A DNA stretch of 64,000 nucleotides. Origin: Muribaculaceae bacterium Isolate-013 (NCI) (GTDB lineage Bacteria > Bacteroidota > Bacteroidia > Bacteroidales > Muribaculaceae). Below, piece by piece: positions 50,643-59,181 of this stretch. The DNA lies in contig SCEJ01000006.1 in assembly GCA_004102785.1 (NCBI GenBank), positions 16,618-80,617 on the forward strand. Direction: 5' to 3'. The notes beneath the pieces are model-generated. The model ran no database searches and had not been told where the DNA came from. It worked only from the letters and a program-made list of their open reading frames with translations. The translations under genes were made by a program, and so were the position numbers. The stretch's first letter is position 1. Each line of letters begins with the position of its first letter.

Positions 50643-51749
50643 ATGGAAAGACTTTATCCGAACCTGATACTGGACGCGCTGAAGAATGTGCGCTATCCGG
50701 CGTCGGGTAAAAATATAGTTGAGGCCGGGATGGTGGCCGATGATATACGCATCGACGGCAACAAGGTGAGCTTCTCGCTTGTTTTCGACCGACCGACCGA
50801 CCCTTTTATCAAGTCGCTGGTGCGCGCGGCCGAGGCCGCCATCGAGACTTACATCTCGCCCGAGGTGGAGATAAAGGGCAATATCGGCGTGCAGGTGGCC
50901 CAGGCCGCCCCTGCGCCGGCACCCCGTCCGCTTGCCGGGGTGAAGAATATCGTCGGTGTATCGTCGGGCAAAGGTGGCGTGGGGAAGTCGACCGTCGCCG
51001 CCAACCTTGCGGTAGCCCTTGCCCGCGAGGGGTACAAGGTGGGTCTGCTCGATGCCGATATATTCGGTCCGTCGCAGCCTAAGATGTTCGGCGTCGAGGA
51101 TGAGCACCTGTTCATGCACAAAGTCGACGGGCGCGACCTCATCATCCCCCTTGAGCGCTATGGCGTGAAACTGCTGTCGATAGGATTCCTTGTCGACAAG
51201 AACGCCCCGGTGCTCTGGCGCGGGTCGATGGCCTCCAATGCCCTGAAGCAGCTTATCAACGATGCCGACTGGGGCGAACTCGACTATTTCCTCATCGACA
51301 TGCCTCCGGGTACCTCGGATATCCATCTCACGCTCGTGCAGACGCTCGGCATCACCGGCGCCGTGATAGTGAGCACGCCGCAGCAGGTGGCACTTGCCGA
51401 CGCCCGCAAGGGCATCGCGATGTTTACCGGCGATAAAATCAATGTGCCGATTCTCGGACTTGTGGAGAACATGGCGTGGTTCACCCCCGAGCAGCACCCC
51501 GACGAGCGTTACTACATCTTCGGCAAAGAGGGTGGGGTGGCGCTTGCCAAAGAGCTCGGCGTGAAGCTGCTGGGGCAGATTCCGCTTGTAGGCTCCGTAT
51601 GCGACTCGGGCGACATGGGCACACCTATCGCCGGCGGCGACACCGTGATGGGGCAGCAGTTCATGCACCTTGCCCATGAGGTTGCCGATGCCGTGGCCGA
51701 GCGCAACGCCACGCTGCCTCCTACCCACCGCGTAGAGCTCAAGCGATGA
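50643..51749 (+). CDS. Mrp/ApbC-family P-loop ATPase (Fe-S cluster carrier)
   Basis: A protein of 368 residues with an N-terminal MIP18/DUF59-like domain (about 1-85), a Walker A GKGGVGKST (109-117), the deviant-Walker partner segment YFLIDMPPGTSDIHLTL and a late QIPLVGSVCDSGDMG motif. It belongs to the Mrp/NBP35 family that carries iron-sulfur clusters to apoproteins. The CxxC pair found in E. coli Mrp after ENM is replaced here by WFTPEQHPDERYY. Its ATGA stop/start overlap with aroQ ties it to the next gene. Confidence 0.93.
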   Translation: MERLYPNLILDALKNVRYPASGKNIVEAGMVADDIRIDGNKVSFSLVFDRPTDPFIKSLVRAAEAAIETYISPEVEIKGNIGVQVAQAAPAPAPRPLAGVKNIVGVSSGKGGVGKSTVAANLAVALAREGYKVGLLDADIFGPSQPKMFGVEDEHLFMHKVDGRDLIIPLERYGVKLLSIGFLVDKNAPVLWRGSMASNALKQLINDADWGELDYFLIDMPPGTSDIHLTLVQTLGITGAVIVSTPQQVALADARKGIAMFTGDKINVPILGLVENMAWFTPEQHPDERYYIFGKEGGVALAKELGVKLLGQIPLVGSVCDSGDMGTPIAGGDTVMGQQFMHLAHEVADAVAERNATLPPTHRVELKR

Positions 51750-52183
51750 AGATACTGATACTCAACGGCCCGAACCTCAATCTACTTGGCCGCCGCCAGC
51801 CTGAAATCTATGGCAGCGCCACGATGGATGACACCCTCGCGGCTCTGCGCCGCGCCTATCCGGGGGTGGAGCTGGAGTTGCGCCAGAGCAACAGCGAAGG
51901 GGTGCTTGTCGACATTATCCAGGAATACGGCTTTGACGCCGCAGTGGCCGGAATAGTGCTCAACGCCGGGGGCTACACTCATACCTCCGTGGCGGTGGCT
52001 GATGCCGTGGCCGCCGTGGAAGTGCCTGTGGTAGAGGTGCATATATCGAATCCGCAGGCCCGCGGGGAGATGCGCCGCCGGTCGCTGCTGGCCGGAGTGT
52101 GCGCCGGCACGATTGCCGGGTTCGGCCGTGAATCGTACCGCCTGGCGGTTGACTATCTTGTGAATCTCAACGGCGCGCGGTGA
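51746..52183 (+). CDS. aroQ: 3-dehydroquinate dehydratase, type II
   Basis: A protein of 145 residues, normal for the type II (dodecameric) enzyme in the shikimate pathway. It has LILNGPNLNLLGRRQPEIYG (catalytic tyrosine region), LRQSNSEGVLVDII, GIVLNAGGYTHTSVAV and VEVHISNPQARGE (catalytic histidine region). It starts within the mrp stop codon (ATGA), and its stop overlaps the next ATG by one base. Confidence 0.97.
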   Translation: MKILILNGPNLNLLGRRQPEIYGSATMDDTLAALRRAYPGVELELRQSNSEGVLVDIIQEYGFDAAVAGIVLNAGGYTHTSVAVADAVAAVEVPVVEVHISNPQARGEMRRRSLLAGVCAGTIAGFGRESYRLAVDYLVNLNGAR

Positions 52184-52833
52184 TGGACGACATGCTGCAG
52201 GAATACCTCGAAAGCCATACGACGGCCGCGCCCGGCTATCTCGACGAGCTTTACCGGCAGGTGCATCTGCAACTGCTTTATCCGCGTATGTGCTCGGGGC
52301 ATCTCCAGGGGCGTGTGCTGACGATGCTCACATCGATGATATGCCCGCGGCGGGCTCTTGAAATCGGCACTTACGCCGGTTATTCGGCCCTCTGCATAGC
52401 CGAGGGGCTGCCCGATGACGGCGCGCGCCTGCATACCATAGAGATTGACGACGAGATGGAGCCGTTTATCCGCCGTCAGCTTGCCCGCACCCCTCTGGGG
52501 CGCCGGGTGGAGCTTCATATCGGCGATGCCGCGGAGGTGCTTCCGGAGATTTCGGACGAGCCTTTCGACATGGCCTATATCGACGGCAACAAGCGCACTT
52601 ACCTCCAGACCTACGAGCAGGTGCTGGCGGTGATGCGCCCGGGGGGCTTCATAATCGCCGACAATACGCTATGGTCGGGGAAAGTGCTTGAAACTTCCGG
52701 CACCGGGCATACCGACGCCCAGACCCGCGGCATCATGGAATTCAATGATTTCGTGGCGCATGACAGCCGGGTGTCGGCCGTGATGCTTCCGCTCCGCGAC
52801 GGGCTTACGCTGCTGCGTGTGGAAAACCGATAA
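52183..52833 (+). CDS. Class I SAM-dependent O-methyltransferase (family 3)
   Basis: A protein of 216 residues similar to catechol/caffeoyl-CoA O-methyltransferases. ALEIGTYAGYSALCIAEGLP is the SAM motif, LHTIEIDDEMEPFIRRQL carries the acidic residue that binds ribose, and FDMAYIDGNKRTYLQTYEQ and FIIADNTLWSGKVLE supply metal ligands (Asp, Asp, Asn). The natural substrate is unknown. It is joined to aroQ by a TGATG overlap. Confidence 0.92.
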   Translation: MDDMLQEYLESHTTAAPGYLDELYRQVHLQLLYPRMCSGHLQGRVLTMLTSMICPRRALEIGTYAGYSALCIAEGLPDDGARLHTIEIDDEMEPFIRRQLARTPLGRRVELHIGDAAEVLPEISDEPFDMAYIDGNKRTYLQTYEQVLAVMRPGGFIIADNTLWSGKVLETSGTGHTDAQTRGIMEFNDFVAHDSRVSAVMLPLRDGLTLLRVENR

Positions 52834-52887
52834 TGACAACCTATAAGTAACTGTTCAAAAGTTACATAAAAACAGAAACGATTATAT

Positions 52888-53490
52888 ATGTTCTCAGGAA
52901 TAGTTGAGGAGGCCGCGCGCCTCACGGATATAAAGAAAGACGGCGGCAACGTGCATCTGACGCTTAGCTGCTCGTTTGTCGACGAACTGCGCATCGACCA
53001 GTCGGTAGCACACAACGGCGTGTGTCTCACCGTGGTGTCAGTAGGCGACGGCTGTTACACTGTGACGGCCATCGAGGAGACCCTACGCCGCTCCAACCTG
53101 GGCGACCTCCAGGTGGGGGCGCTCGTGAATGTGGAGCGCTGCATGAGGATGAACGGACGCCTTGACGGCCATATCGTGCAGGGGCATGTGGACTGCACCG
53201 CCGAGTGCGTGGCGCTCGAGGAGGTCGACGGCTCGACCTATTTCAAATTCCGCTACAAGGCCGACCCGGCGCTGGTCAGGAAGGGGTATGTGACGGTCGA
53301 GAAAGGCTCAGTGTGCGTCAACGGCGTGAGCCTTACGGTGTGCGACTCGGAGGCCGATTCTTTCCGTGTGGCCATCATCCCCTACACCTTCGAGCACACC
53401 AACTTCAAGGAAATAAAGGTCGGAAGCCGCGTGAATCTCGAGTTCGACATCATCGGGAAGTATATCTCGAGGATGATGGGGGAGGCCTGA
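52888..53490 (+). CDS. ribE: Riboflavin synthase, alpha chain
   Basis: A protein of 200 residues with two lumazine-binding repeats: MFSGIVEEAARL with VAHNGVCLTVV in the first half, and the second half starting at NGRLDGHIVQGHVD with VNGVSLTV. It joins two molecules of dimethylribityllumazine to give riboflavin. It complements ribF elsewhere in the window. It begins 54 bases after the O-methyltransferase gene. Confidence 0.96.
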   Translation: MFSGIVEEAARLTDIKKDGGNVHLTLSCSFVDELRIDQSVAHNGVCLTVVSVGDGCYTVTAIEETLRRSNLGDLQVGALVNVERCMRMNGRLDGHIVQGHVDCTAECVALEEVDGSTYFKFRYKADPALVRKGYVTVEKGSVCVNGVSLTVCDSEADSFRVAIIPYTFEHTNFKEIKVGSRVNLEFDIIGKYISRMMGEA

Positions 53491-53548
53491 CCTCCGGCCA
53501 ATGGTTCCCGCCGTTGAAAAAATCGATTACTTACATTCTATTACCAAA

Positions 53549-55906
53549 ATGAAAAAGATAAATGCAACCATGCTGCTCGGCTTCGGGGTGGCGCTGGCGG
53601 CTGCCGCGGCAGCGCCCGCGACAATAGAGTTCACCCGGCCTGACGGCACAAAAATGACAGCGACGGCTCTGACCGACAATGTCATACGCGTGGCTCCCGC
53701 CGGACGTGGCCTTGAGTCGAGGATAGCGGTCACACCCAAGGGGGATTTCACCGGCACGGCCTCGGCCAACTCTATTGTCACTTCCACCGGGGTGAAGGTG
53801 AGCGTGGACCCCTCGACCGGCGCCCTCTCCATCAGCGGCGGCGGTCGCCGCGGCATCACCGACAGCGGCCGCCGCGGCAAGGATGCCTCCGGACGTCACA
53901 CACTGGCGCTGGGGCTGCCCGGCCGTCCGGCGCATGTGTATGGCGGTGGTGAACGCGGTTACAGCTTCAACCTCCAGGGGGATACGCTCGAGGTGTACAA
54001 CACGCAGAACTACGGCTATGTGGAGGGTGACCGACGCATCAGCCGGATGAATATCACGATGCCTCTGCTGGTGTATCCGGAGGGGTATGCGGTGCTGTTC
54101 GACGATATCGCCGCCGCCGAGATGATACCCGGCGACTCGCTTCGTTATGCCACCGAGGCTCCGGCCGAGCCGGCCTATTATTATATAAACTCGCCCGAAG
54201 GGCTTGCCGGAATGCCCCGCGAGCTTACGGCGCTTACCGGGCGCCAGGAGTTGCCTCCGTTCTGGTCGCTGGCCTATATCACATCGAAGTACGGCTACCG
54301 CACCGAGGCCGAGGCCCTTGGGGTAATCGACTCGCTGAAGACCGCCGGCTATCCCGTTGACGGGATGGTGCTCGACCTCTACTGGTACGGCAAAGAGGAG
54401 GATATGGGGCGCCTGGCCTGGGAGCCGGAGCAGTGGCCCGACGCCACCGGTATGCTCCGCGACCTCAAGGCCGAGGGGGTGAACATGGTGGCTATCTCCC
54501 AGCCCTTCGTGCTCAAGAACGGCAAGGCCATCGACAATTTCAGAATGATGGACGATGCCCGTATGTTCGGCCGCGACTCCGCCGGCAATACCCGCGAGGT
54601 TACCATCTGGGTAGGGGAGGGCGGTATGCTCGATATGTCGAACCCCGACACCCGCGCGTGGCTCCGCGAGCGCTACAAACAACTGACCGACAGCGGCATG
54701 ACCGGCTGGTGGGGCGACCTCGGGGAGCCTGAGGCCCATCCGGCCGATATGGTGCACGCCAACGGACTCACCGCGCGCCAGTACCACAACTATTACGGCA
54801 ACGACTGGAGCTCGCTTATCTATGAGCTGTTTGCCGAGGAATACCCCGAGACGCGCCTTATGGCGCTGATGCGCGGGGGCACCACGGGCTTGCAGCGCTA
54901 TTCGGTGTTTCCGTGGAGCACCGATGTGTCGCGCTCGTGGGGCGGCCTGCAGCCCCAGATTAAAATCATGCTCAACTCCGGGCTTTCCGGCCTGGGCTAC
55001 ATGAGCCATGATGTGGGAGGTTTCGCCGTTGACAGGGAGCACCCGGTGGATCCGGAGCTTTATGTGCGCTGGCTGCAGGTGGGACTGTTCTCGCCGGTGC
55101 TGCGCACCCACTCCACCGTTGATGCCGAGCCTTACCATTACGCCGAACTTCAGGATATACTTCTGCCGCTTGTGAAGGCCCGCTACGGCTGGCTGCCCTA
55201 TAACTACACGCTTGCATGGGAGAATGCCACCACCGGTGCGCCGCTGGTGCGCCCGGTGGGGATGTATGAGGCCGACCCCGCGGCCACCGACACTATCACC
55301 GACCAGTATCTCTGGGGCCGCGATGTGATGGTGGCGCCGGTGCTGACCGCCGGAGCAACGAGCCGCGAGGTGTATTTCCCGTCGTCCGACGCCGAATGGA
55401 TAGCCTACGACAACCCTTCGGAGGTCTACAAGGGGGGCACCCGTAGCGTTGTTGACGCGCCGCTGAACCGTCTGCCGCTGTTTGTCCGCGGCGGGGCGCT
55501 GCTTCCCCGGGCCGATTATGAGATGCGTAATGTGGGCGACTATGACCCTTCGCGCTACACAATCGACTATTTCCCCGGCACAGCCACGGGCGAGAGCACC
55601 GGGATGATATTCGAGGATGACCGCCAGTCGCGTTCGTCGCTGCCGTCAAACCGCTACGCCACGATAGAGGTTACGGCCGACAACCAGCCGAAGTATCTGA
55701 CGCTTACAGCGATGCAATTCGGCCAATGGGACGGAATGCCTTCGGAGCGCGAGCTCACGTTTGTGGTTCACGGACTCGGGAAAGCCCCCCGGTCGGTCAC
55801 TGCCAACGGAGTGCCTGTGAAGGGAGCCTACGATGCCGCCAAGGGAGAGCTTGTGATAGCGGTTCCCCGCGGTCCGCTGCCCGTTTCGGTTATCGTTGAC
55901 AAATAA
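53549..55906 (+). CDS. Glycoside hydrolase family 31 alpha-glucosidase or transglucosylase
   Basis: A protein of 785 residues with a signal peptide (1-25, ending AAAAP). The GH31 barrel begins near LPPFWSLAYITSKYGYRTE; DGMVLDLYWYG is the conserved WYG block, and the catalytic nucleophile is Asp390 in WWGDLGEPE. The WGDLGEPE form, rather than WxDMNE, is the one I associate with alpha-transglucosylases such as Agd31B of Cellvibrio and with several Bacteroidetes enzymes. The ATG at 53549 is chosen for the signal peptide. It probably acts in the periplasm on alpha-glucan oligosaccharides and could serve the Sus operon 16 kb away, but this is inference. Confidence 0.92.
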   Translation: MKKINATMLLGFGVALAAAAAAPATIEFTRPDGTKMTATALTDNVIRVAPAGRGLESRIAVTPKGDFTGTASANSIVTSTGVKVSVDPSTGALSISGGGRRGITDSGRRGKDASGRHTLALGLPGRPAHVYGGGERGYSFNLQGDTLEVYNTQNYGYVEGDRRISRMNITMPLLVYPEGYAVLFDDIAAAEMIPGDSLRYATEAPAEPAYYYINSPEGLAGMPRELTALTGRQELPPFWSLAYITSKYGYRTEAEALGVIDSLKTAGYPVDGMVLDLYWYGKEEDMGRLAWEPEQWPDATGMLRDLKAEGVNMVAISQPFVLKNGKAIDNFRMMDDARMFGRDSAGNTREVTIWVGEGGMLDMSNPDTRAWLRERYKQLTDSGMTGWWGDLGEPEAHPADMVHANGLTARQYHNYYGNDWSSLIYELFAEEYPETRLMALMRGGTTGLQRYSVFPWSTDVSRSWGGLQPQIKIMLNSGLSGLGYMSHDVGGFAVDREHPVDPELYVRWLQVGLFSPVLRTHSTVDAEPYHYAELQDILLPLVKARYGWLPYNYTLAWENATTGAPLVRPVGMYEADPAATDTITDQYLWGRDVMVAPVLTAGATSREVYFPSSDAEWIAYDNPSEVYKGGTRSVVDAPLNRLPLFVRGGALLPRADYEMRNVGDYDPSRYTIDYFPGTATGESTGMIFEDDRQSRSSLPSNRYATIEVTADNQPKYLTLTAMQFGQWDGMPSERELTFVVHGLGKAPRSVTANGVPVKGAYDAAKGELVIAVPRGPLPVSVIVDK

Positions 55907-55935
55907 ACTGAACAAAGCGCATATTTGACGAAAAG

Positions 55936-56007
55936 ACTGCCTAACTTTGAACCGGCCCCTAAATGTTAAACAAATAACATTTAGGGGCCGGTTCAAAGTT
56001 AGGCAGT
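55936..56007. terminator. Long perfect hairpin after the GH31 gene
   Basis: A 33-bp perfect inverted repeat with a 6-base loop AACAAA. Left arm 55936-55968, right arm 55975-56007. It lies 30 bases after the GH31 stop, between that gene and the convergent LRR gene. Each arm contains TAACTTTG, the -7 box sequence, pointing inward. There is no T tract. Confidence 0.8.
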
Positions 56008-56043
56008 AAAGTCAAGATGAGTTCGGTCTCTTAGAGATGAAAT

Positions 56044-56075
56044 CCGGCAAATCTGACACCCCCTCACATGGCGGC
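56044..56075. repeat. Degenerate copy of the dispersed intergenic repeat
   Basis: CCGGCAAATCTGACACC followed by CCCTCACATGGCGGC repeats the right arm at 37990-38020 (CCGGCATTTTGACTC then ACCCTCACATGGCGGC). It has no REP palindrome. Confidence 0.6.
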
Positions 56076-56117
56076 AATCACGAGGAGCCACTGCGGTGGG
56101 ATGTTCATCGTATGTTT

Positions 56118-57131
56118 TTAAAGCACAACCTTTTTCTCGACTTTGCCATTATGACGGATAATATATACCCCCGGAGCAATTCCGTTCAAAGCCTCATTGA
56201 GACTCAATCCGTATGAAACATATACTCCTGATAAGTTCCAAACCTGATAGCCTTCCTCCTCCGTAGTCTCAACTGAGTTTAATCCTGCAAAATCAGTTTC
56301 TACAATATTCTTGAAATTTTTCCAGGAGTCTGAATTGCGATAGGCTTGTCCGCTTCCTTTTGGCACATAGAGCGTACAATTCTGTGAGAGTTCGGAATTT
56401 ATAACCAAGCCGTCGATTTCATTTCCAGTACCGGCATCAATAAGTTTTCGAGGAACGACCGATTTTACGACAACTCGCTCAAGAGCTCCGCATCCTTGAA
56501 AAGCACCATTTCCATAGATAGTGAATTCATTCGGTAATTCTATATATCTCAATTTATTACAGGAGTGAAACGCCTCGCTGCCGATTTCAATGCCATCAGA
56601 AAAATAAAGCTCATTTATAGGACAACTGACAAAAGAGCGGGACCCAATACTAACTGCGTCCCTGAAATCATATTCAGGAGCGAACGCAAGTTTTATGCAG
56701 CTATATGCCCCGAAACGCGATACCGTCCGGGGAAATGAAATCACAGATTTTAATCCGGTAAATGAAAAATTAGGAATTTCCATGATGCCATATGGCAGTT
56801 GCAGTTCTTCCAGGAGAGGGCATTGTATAAAAGTCATCTGTTCTAATTCTGTTATAGAATTAGGAAGAACAACCTTTCTTAATTTATTAAAACTCCAAAA
56901 CATACCCTTTCCGACAGTAGTTACCGGATATTTAACTCCAAGATACTCTACTTCAGATGCAATCTCAATAGTTTCTACATTTGCCTTGAATTCTACGGTG
57001 CTGGTTCCTGACACCTTTGCGGTGTTAGTATCCTGAGAAACCTCGTATACCAAACCATCCAGGATTACATTAGCAGCGCTGATAGAAAACGAAGATAGCA
57101 GTATTGCAACTAAAACAAGTATATTTTTCAT
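56118..57131 (-). CDS. Leucine-rich-repeat surface protein (BspA type) with probable C-terminal sorting domain
   Basis: A protein of 337 residues with a signal peptide (1-19, ending ISAA). The middle (about 70-235) consists of BspA-type repeats, each with a core like LRKVVLPNSITELEQMTF, LEELQLPYGIMEIPN and LRYIELPNEFTIYGNGAF. The last 65 residues (VWNLSGVYVSYGLSLNE to GKVEKKVVL) resemble a type IX secretion sorting domain, so it may be exported to the surface and anchored. The gene is much more AT-rich than its neighbours, uses A/T-ending codons and is probably horizontally acquired. Confidence 0.82.
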   Translation of the reverse strand: MKNILVLVAILLSSFSISAANVILDGLVYEVSQDTNTAKVSGTSTVEFKANVETIEIASEVEYLGVKYPVTTVGKGMFWSFNKLRKVVLPNSITELEQMTFIQCPLLEELQLPYGIMEIPNFSFTGLKSVISFPRTVSRFGAYSCIKLAFAPEYDFRDAVSIGSRSFVSCPINELYFSDGIEIGSEAFHSCNKLRYIELPNEFTIYGNGAFQGCGALERVVVKSVVPRKLIDAGTGNEIDGLVINSELSQNCTLYVPKGSGQAYRNSDSWKNFKNIVETDFAGLNSVETTEEEGYQVWNLSGVYVSYGLSLNEALNGIAPGVYIIRHNGKVEKKVVL

Positions 57132-57320
57132 AATTCTTTAATTTGGCAGTTATGGTTCATTGCTGTAAATTTAGCAATAATTTGACAATCTACCAATTTT
57201 TTATCAAAAAACATTAAAATTAATTCAGGCAGCACCATGCAGCCAGGCAGGCGGCCATGCTTCATTCGCAAAGAAAGGTTAATTTGGGCCGGGGATAGGA
57301 TTTGTATATGGAATATTGAG

Positions 57321-57328
57321 TAAATTTG
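57321..57328 (+). promoter_or_regulatory. -7 box of uvrC, 8 bases from ATG
   Basis: TAAATTTG followed by TAATAAGT and the ATG at 57337. A TTTG lies at 57301-57304, but the spacing of 16 is short. Confidence 0.5.
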
Positions 57329-57336
57329 TAATAAGT

Positions 57337-59181
57337 ATGGGAAAACACTCCAAGGACAAATCCCCCGAGCTGCGGGAGAAGATAGCGATATTGCCGGATA
57401 CGCCGGGCGTCTACATGTACTACGACGCCGAGGGCACGGTGATTTACGTCGGTAAGGCCAAGAACCTCAAGCGGCGTGTGTCGTCGTACTTCAACCGCAC
57501 CCACGATGTGCTGCGCACCAATCTGCTGGTCCGCGCCATTGCCGACATGAGCTACATCGTGGTGCCTACCGAGCAGGATGCCCTCAACCTGGAGAACTCC
57601 ATGATAAAGGAGTACAAGCCGCGCTACAACGTGCTGCTCAAGGATGACAAGTCGTATCCGTGGATATGTGTCACCCGCGAGCTTTACCCGAGGGTGTTTC
57701 TCACCCGCCAGCGCACCCGCGACGGCTCGAAGTTCTTCGGCCCCTACACCGACACGGCCTCGGCGCGCGCCGTGCTCGAACTGATTCGGGAGCTTTACCC
57801 GATACGGATGTGCCGTGTGCCCGTCACCCCCGACACCCTTGCCCGCGGCAAGGGCCGCCTCTGCCTGGAGTACCACCTCAGGCGCTGCCGCGGCTGCTGC
57901 AAGGGGATGGTGAGCGCCGAGGAGTACGGCGGCTACATAGAGCGGATACGACAGATACTGCGCGGCGAGACCGGCGAGCTGATGGCCTATCTGCGCGGCG
58001 AGATGGAACGCCTGGCCTCGGAATTGCGTTTCGAGGAGGCGCAGGAACTCAAACAGAAGTATCTGCTGGTGGAGCGCTACAACGCCAAGAGCACCATCGT
58101 GAGCCAGACGCTCGACCAGATTGATGTTTTCGGCATTGACGACGACGGCTCGAACGACGTGTACATCAACTACATGCACGTGCGGCGCGGAGCCGTGGCG
58201 CGCTCCCTTACGCTCCAGTACAAGCGTCGCCTCGACGAGGAGGTGCCGCAGCTACTGGGCTATGCCATGGACGAGGTGCGCTCGCGCTTCGGCCTGACTT
58301 TCGACGAGGTTGTGGCACAGCAGCGGCCCGATGCCGACTTCCCGGGGGTTACCTTCACAGTGCCGCAGCGCGGCGACAAGGCCAAACTGCTCGATGTGTC
58401 GGCGCGCAATGCCCGCCAGTGTCGCATCGATGCCCTGAAGCACCTCGAGAAGCTCGACCCGGAGAAGCGTGCCGAGCGCACCCTCGAGAGGATGAAGGTC
58501 GACTTCCGCCTCAGGGAGCTGCCGCGCCATGTGGAGTGCTTCGACAACTCCAACATACAGGGCACCAACCCGGTGGCGTCGTGCGTGGTGTTCCGCAACG
58601 CCAAACCGTCGAAAAAGGACTACCGCCACTTCTGCATAAAGACCGTGGAGGGCCCCGACGACTTCGCCTCAATGAAAGAGGTGCTCACACGCCGCTACAC
58701 CCGGATGCTGGCCGAGGCTCCCGACGACCTGCCGCAGCTTGTGGTGGTCGACGGCGGCAAGGGGCAGCTTTCGGCCGCCGTGGAGGCCTTCGATGAAATC
58801 GGCATCCGCGGCAAGGTGGCTCTGGTAGGCATAGCCAAGCGCCTGGAGGAGATTTACTTTCCGGGCGACTCGGTGCCGCTCTATATCGACAAGAACTCCG
58901 AATCGCTGCGAGTGGTGCAGCACCTGCGCGACGAGGCCCACCGCTTCGGCATAACCCATCACCGCGACCGCCGCTCGAAAGGGCAGATTGTCAGCGAGCT
59001 TTCAAAAATAAAAGGGATAGGGCCGGCCACGGAGCAGGAGCTTCTCAAGAAGTTCCGCTCGGTGAAACGGATAGCCGAGGCCACCACCGACGCACTCGCC
59101 GAGGTTGTCGGCCCGGCAAAGGCGCGCCTTATACGCGCCCACTTCACTCAAAAAAACATACACAGTGCTCCAGATTCATAA
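57337..59181 (+). CDS. uvrC: UvrABC excinuclease subunit C
   Basis: A protein of 614 residues, normal length. An N-terminal GIY-YIG nuclease domain (PGVYMYYDAEGTVIYVGKAKNL) makes the 3' incision. The UvrB-binding UVR helix follows (LASELRFEEAQELKQKY). An RNase H-like endonuclease domain makes the 5' incision (RHVECFDNSNIQG, VVVDGGKGQLSAA). A C-terminal helix-hairpin-helix region (SKIKGIGPATEQELLKKF) binds DNA. The ATG at 57337 is chosen over an upstream TTG at 57316. The 3' end overlaps the helicase gene start by 17 bases. Confidence 0.97.
   Translation: MGKHSKDKSPELREKIAILPDTPGVYMYYDAEGTVIYVGKAKNLKRRVSSYFNRTHDVLRTNLLVRAIADMSYIVVPTEQDALNLENSMIKEYKPRYNVLLKDDKSYPWICVTRELYPRVFLTRQRTRDGSKFFGPYTDTASARAVLELIRELYPIRMCRVPVTPDTLARGKGRLCLEYHLRRCRGCCKGMVSAEEYGGYIERIRQILRGETGELMAYLRGEMERLASELRFEEAQELKQKYLLVERYNAKSTIVSQTLDQIDVFGIDDDGSNDVYINYMHVRRGAVARSLTLQYKRRLDEEVPQLLGYAMDEVRSRFGLTFDEVVAQQRPDADFPGVTFTVPQRGDKAKLLDVSARNARQCRIDALKHLEKLDPEKRAERTLERMKVDFRLRELPRHVECFDNSNIQGTNPVASCVVFRNAKPSKKDYRHFCIKTVEGPDDFASMKEVLTRRYTRMLAEAPDDLPQLVVVDGGKGQLSAAVEAFDEIGIRGKVALVGIAKRLEEIYFPGDSVPLYIDKNSESLRVVQHLRDEAHRFGITHHRDRRSKGQIVSELSKIKGIGPATEQELLKKFRSVKRIAEATTDALAEVVGPAKARLIRAHFTQKNIHSAPDS

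Noticed and set aside
53531..55138. 535-residue open frame on the minus strand
   Set aside because: Shadow of the GH31 gene; the plus strand has clear catalytic motifs.
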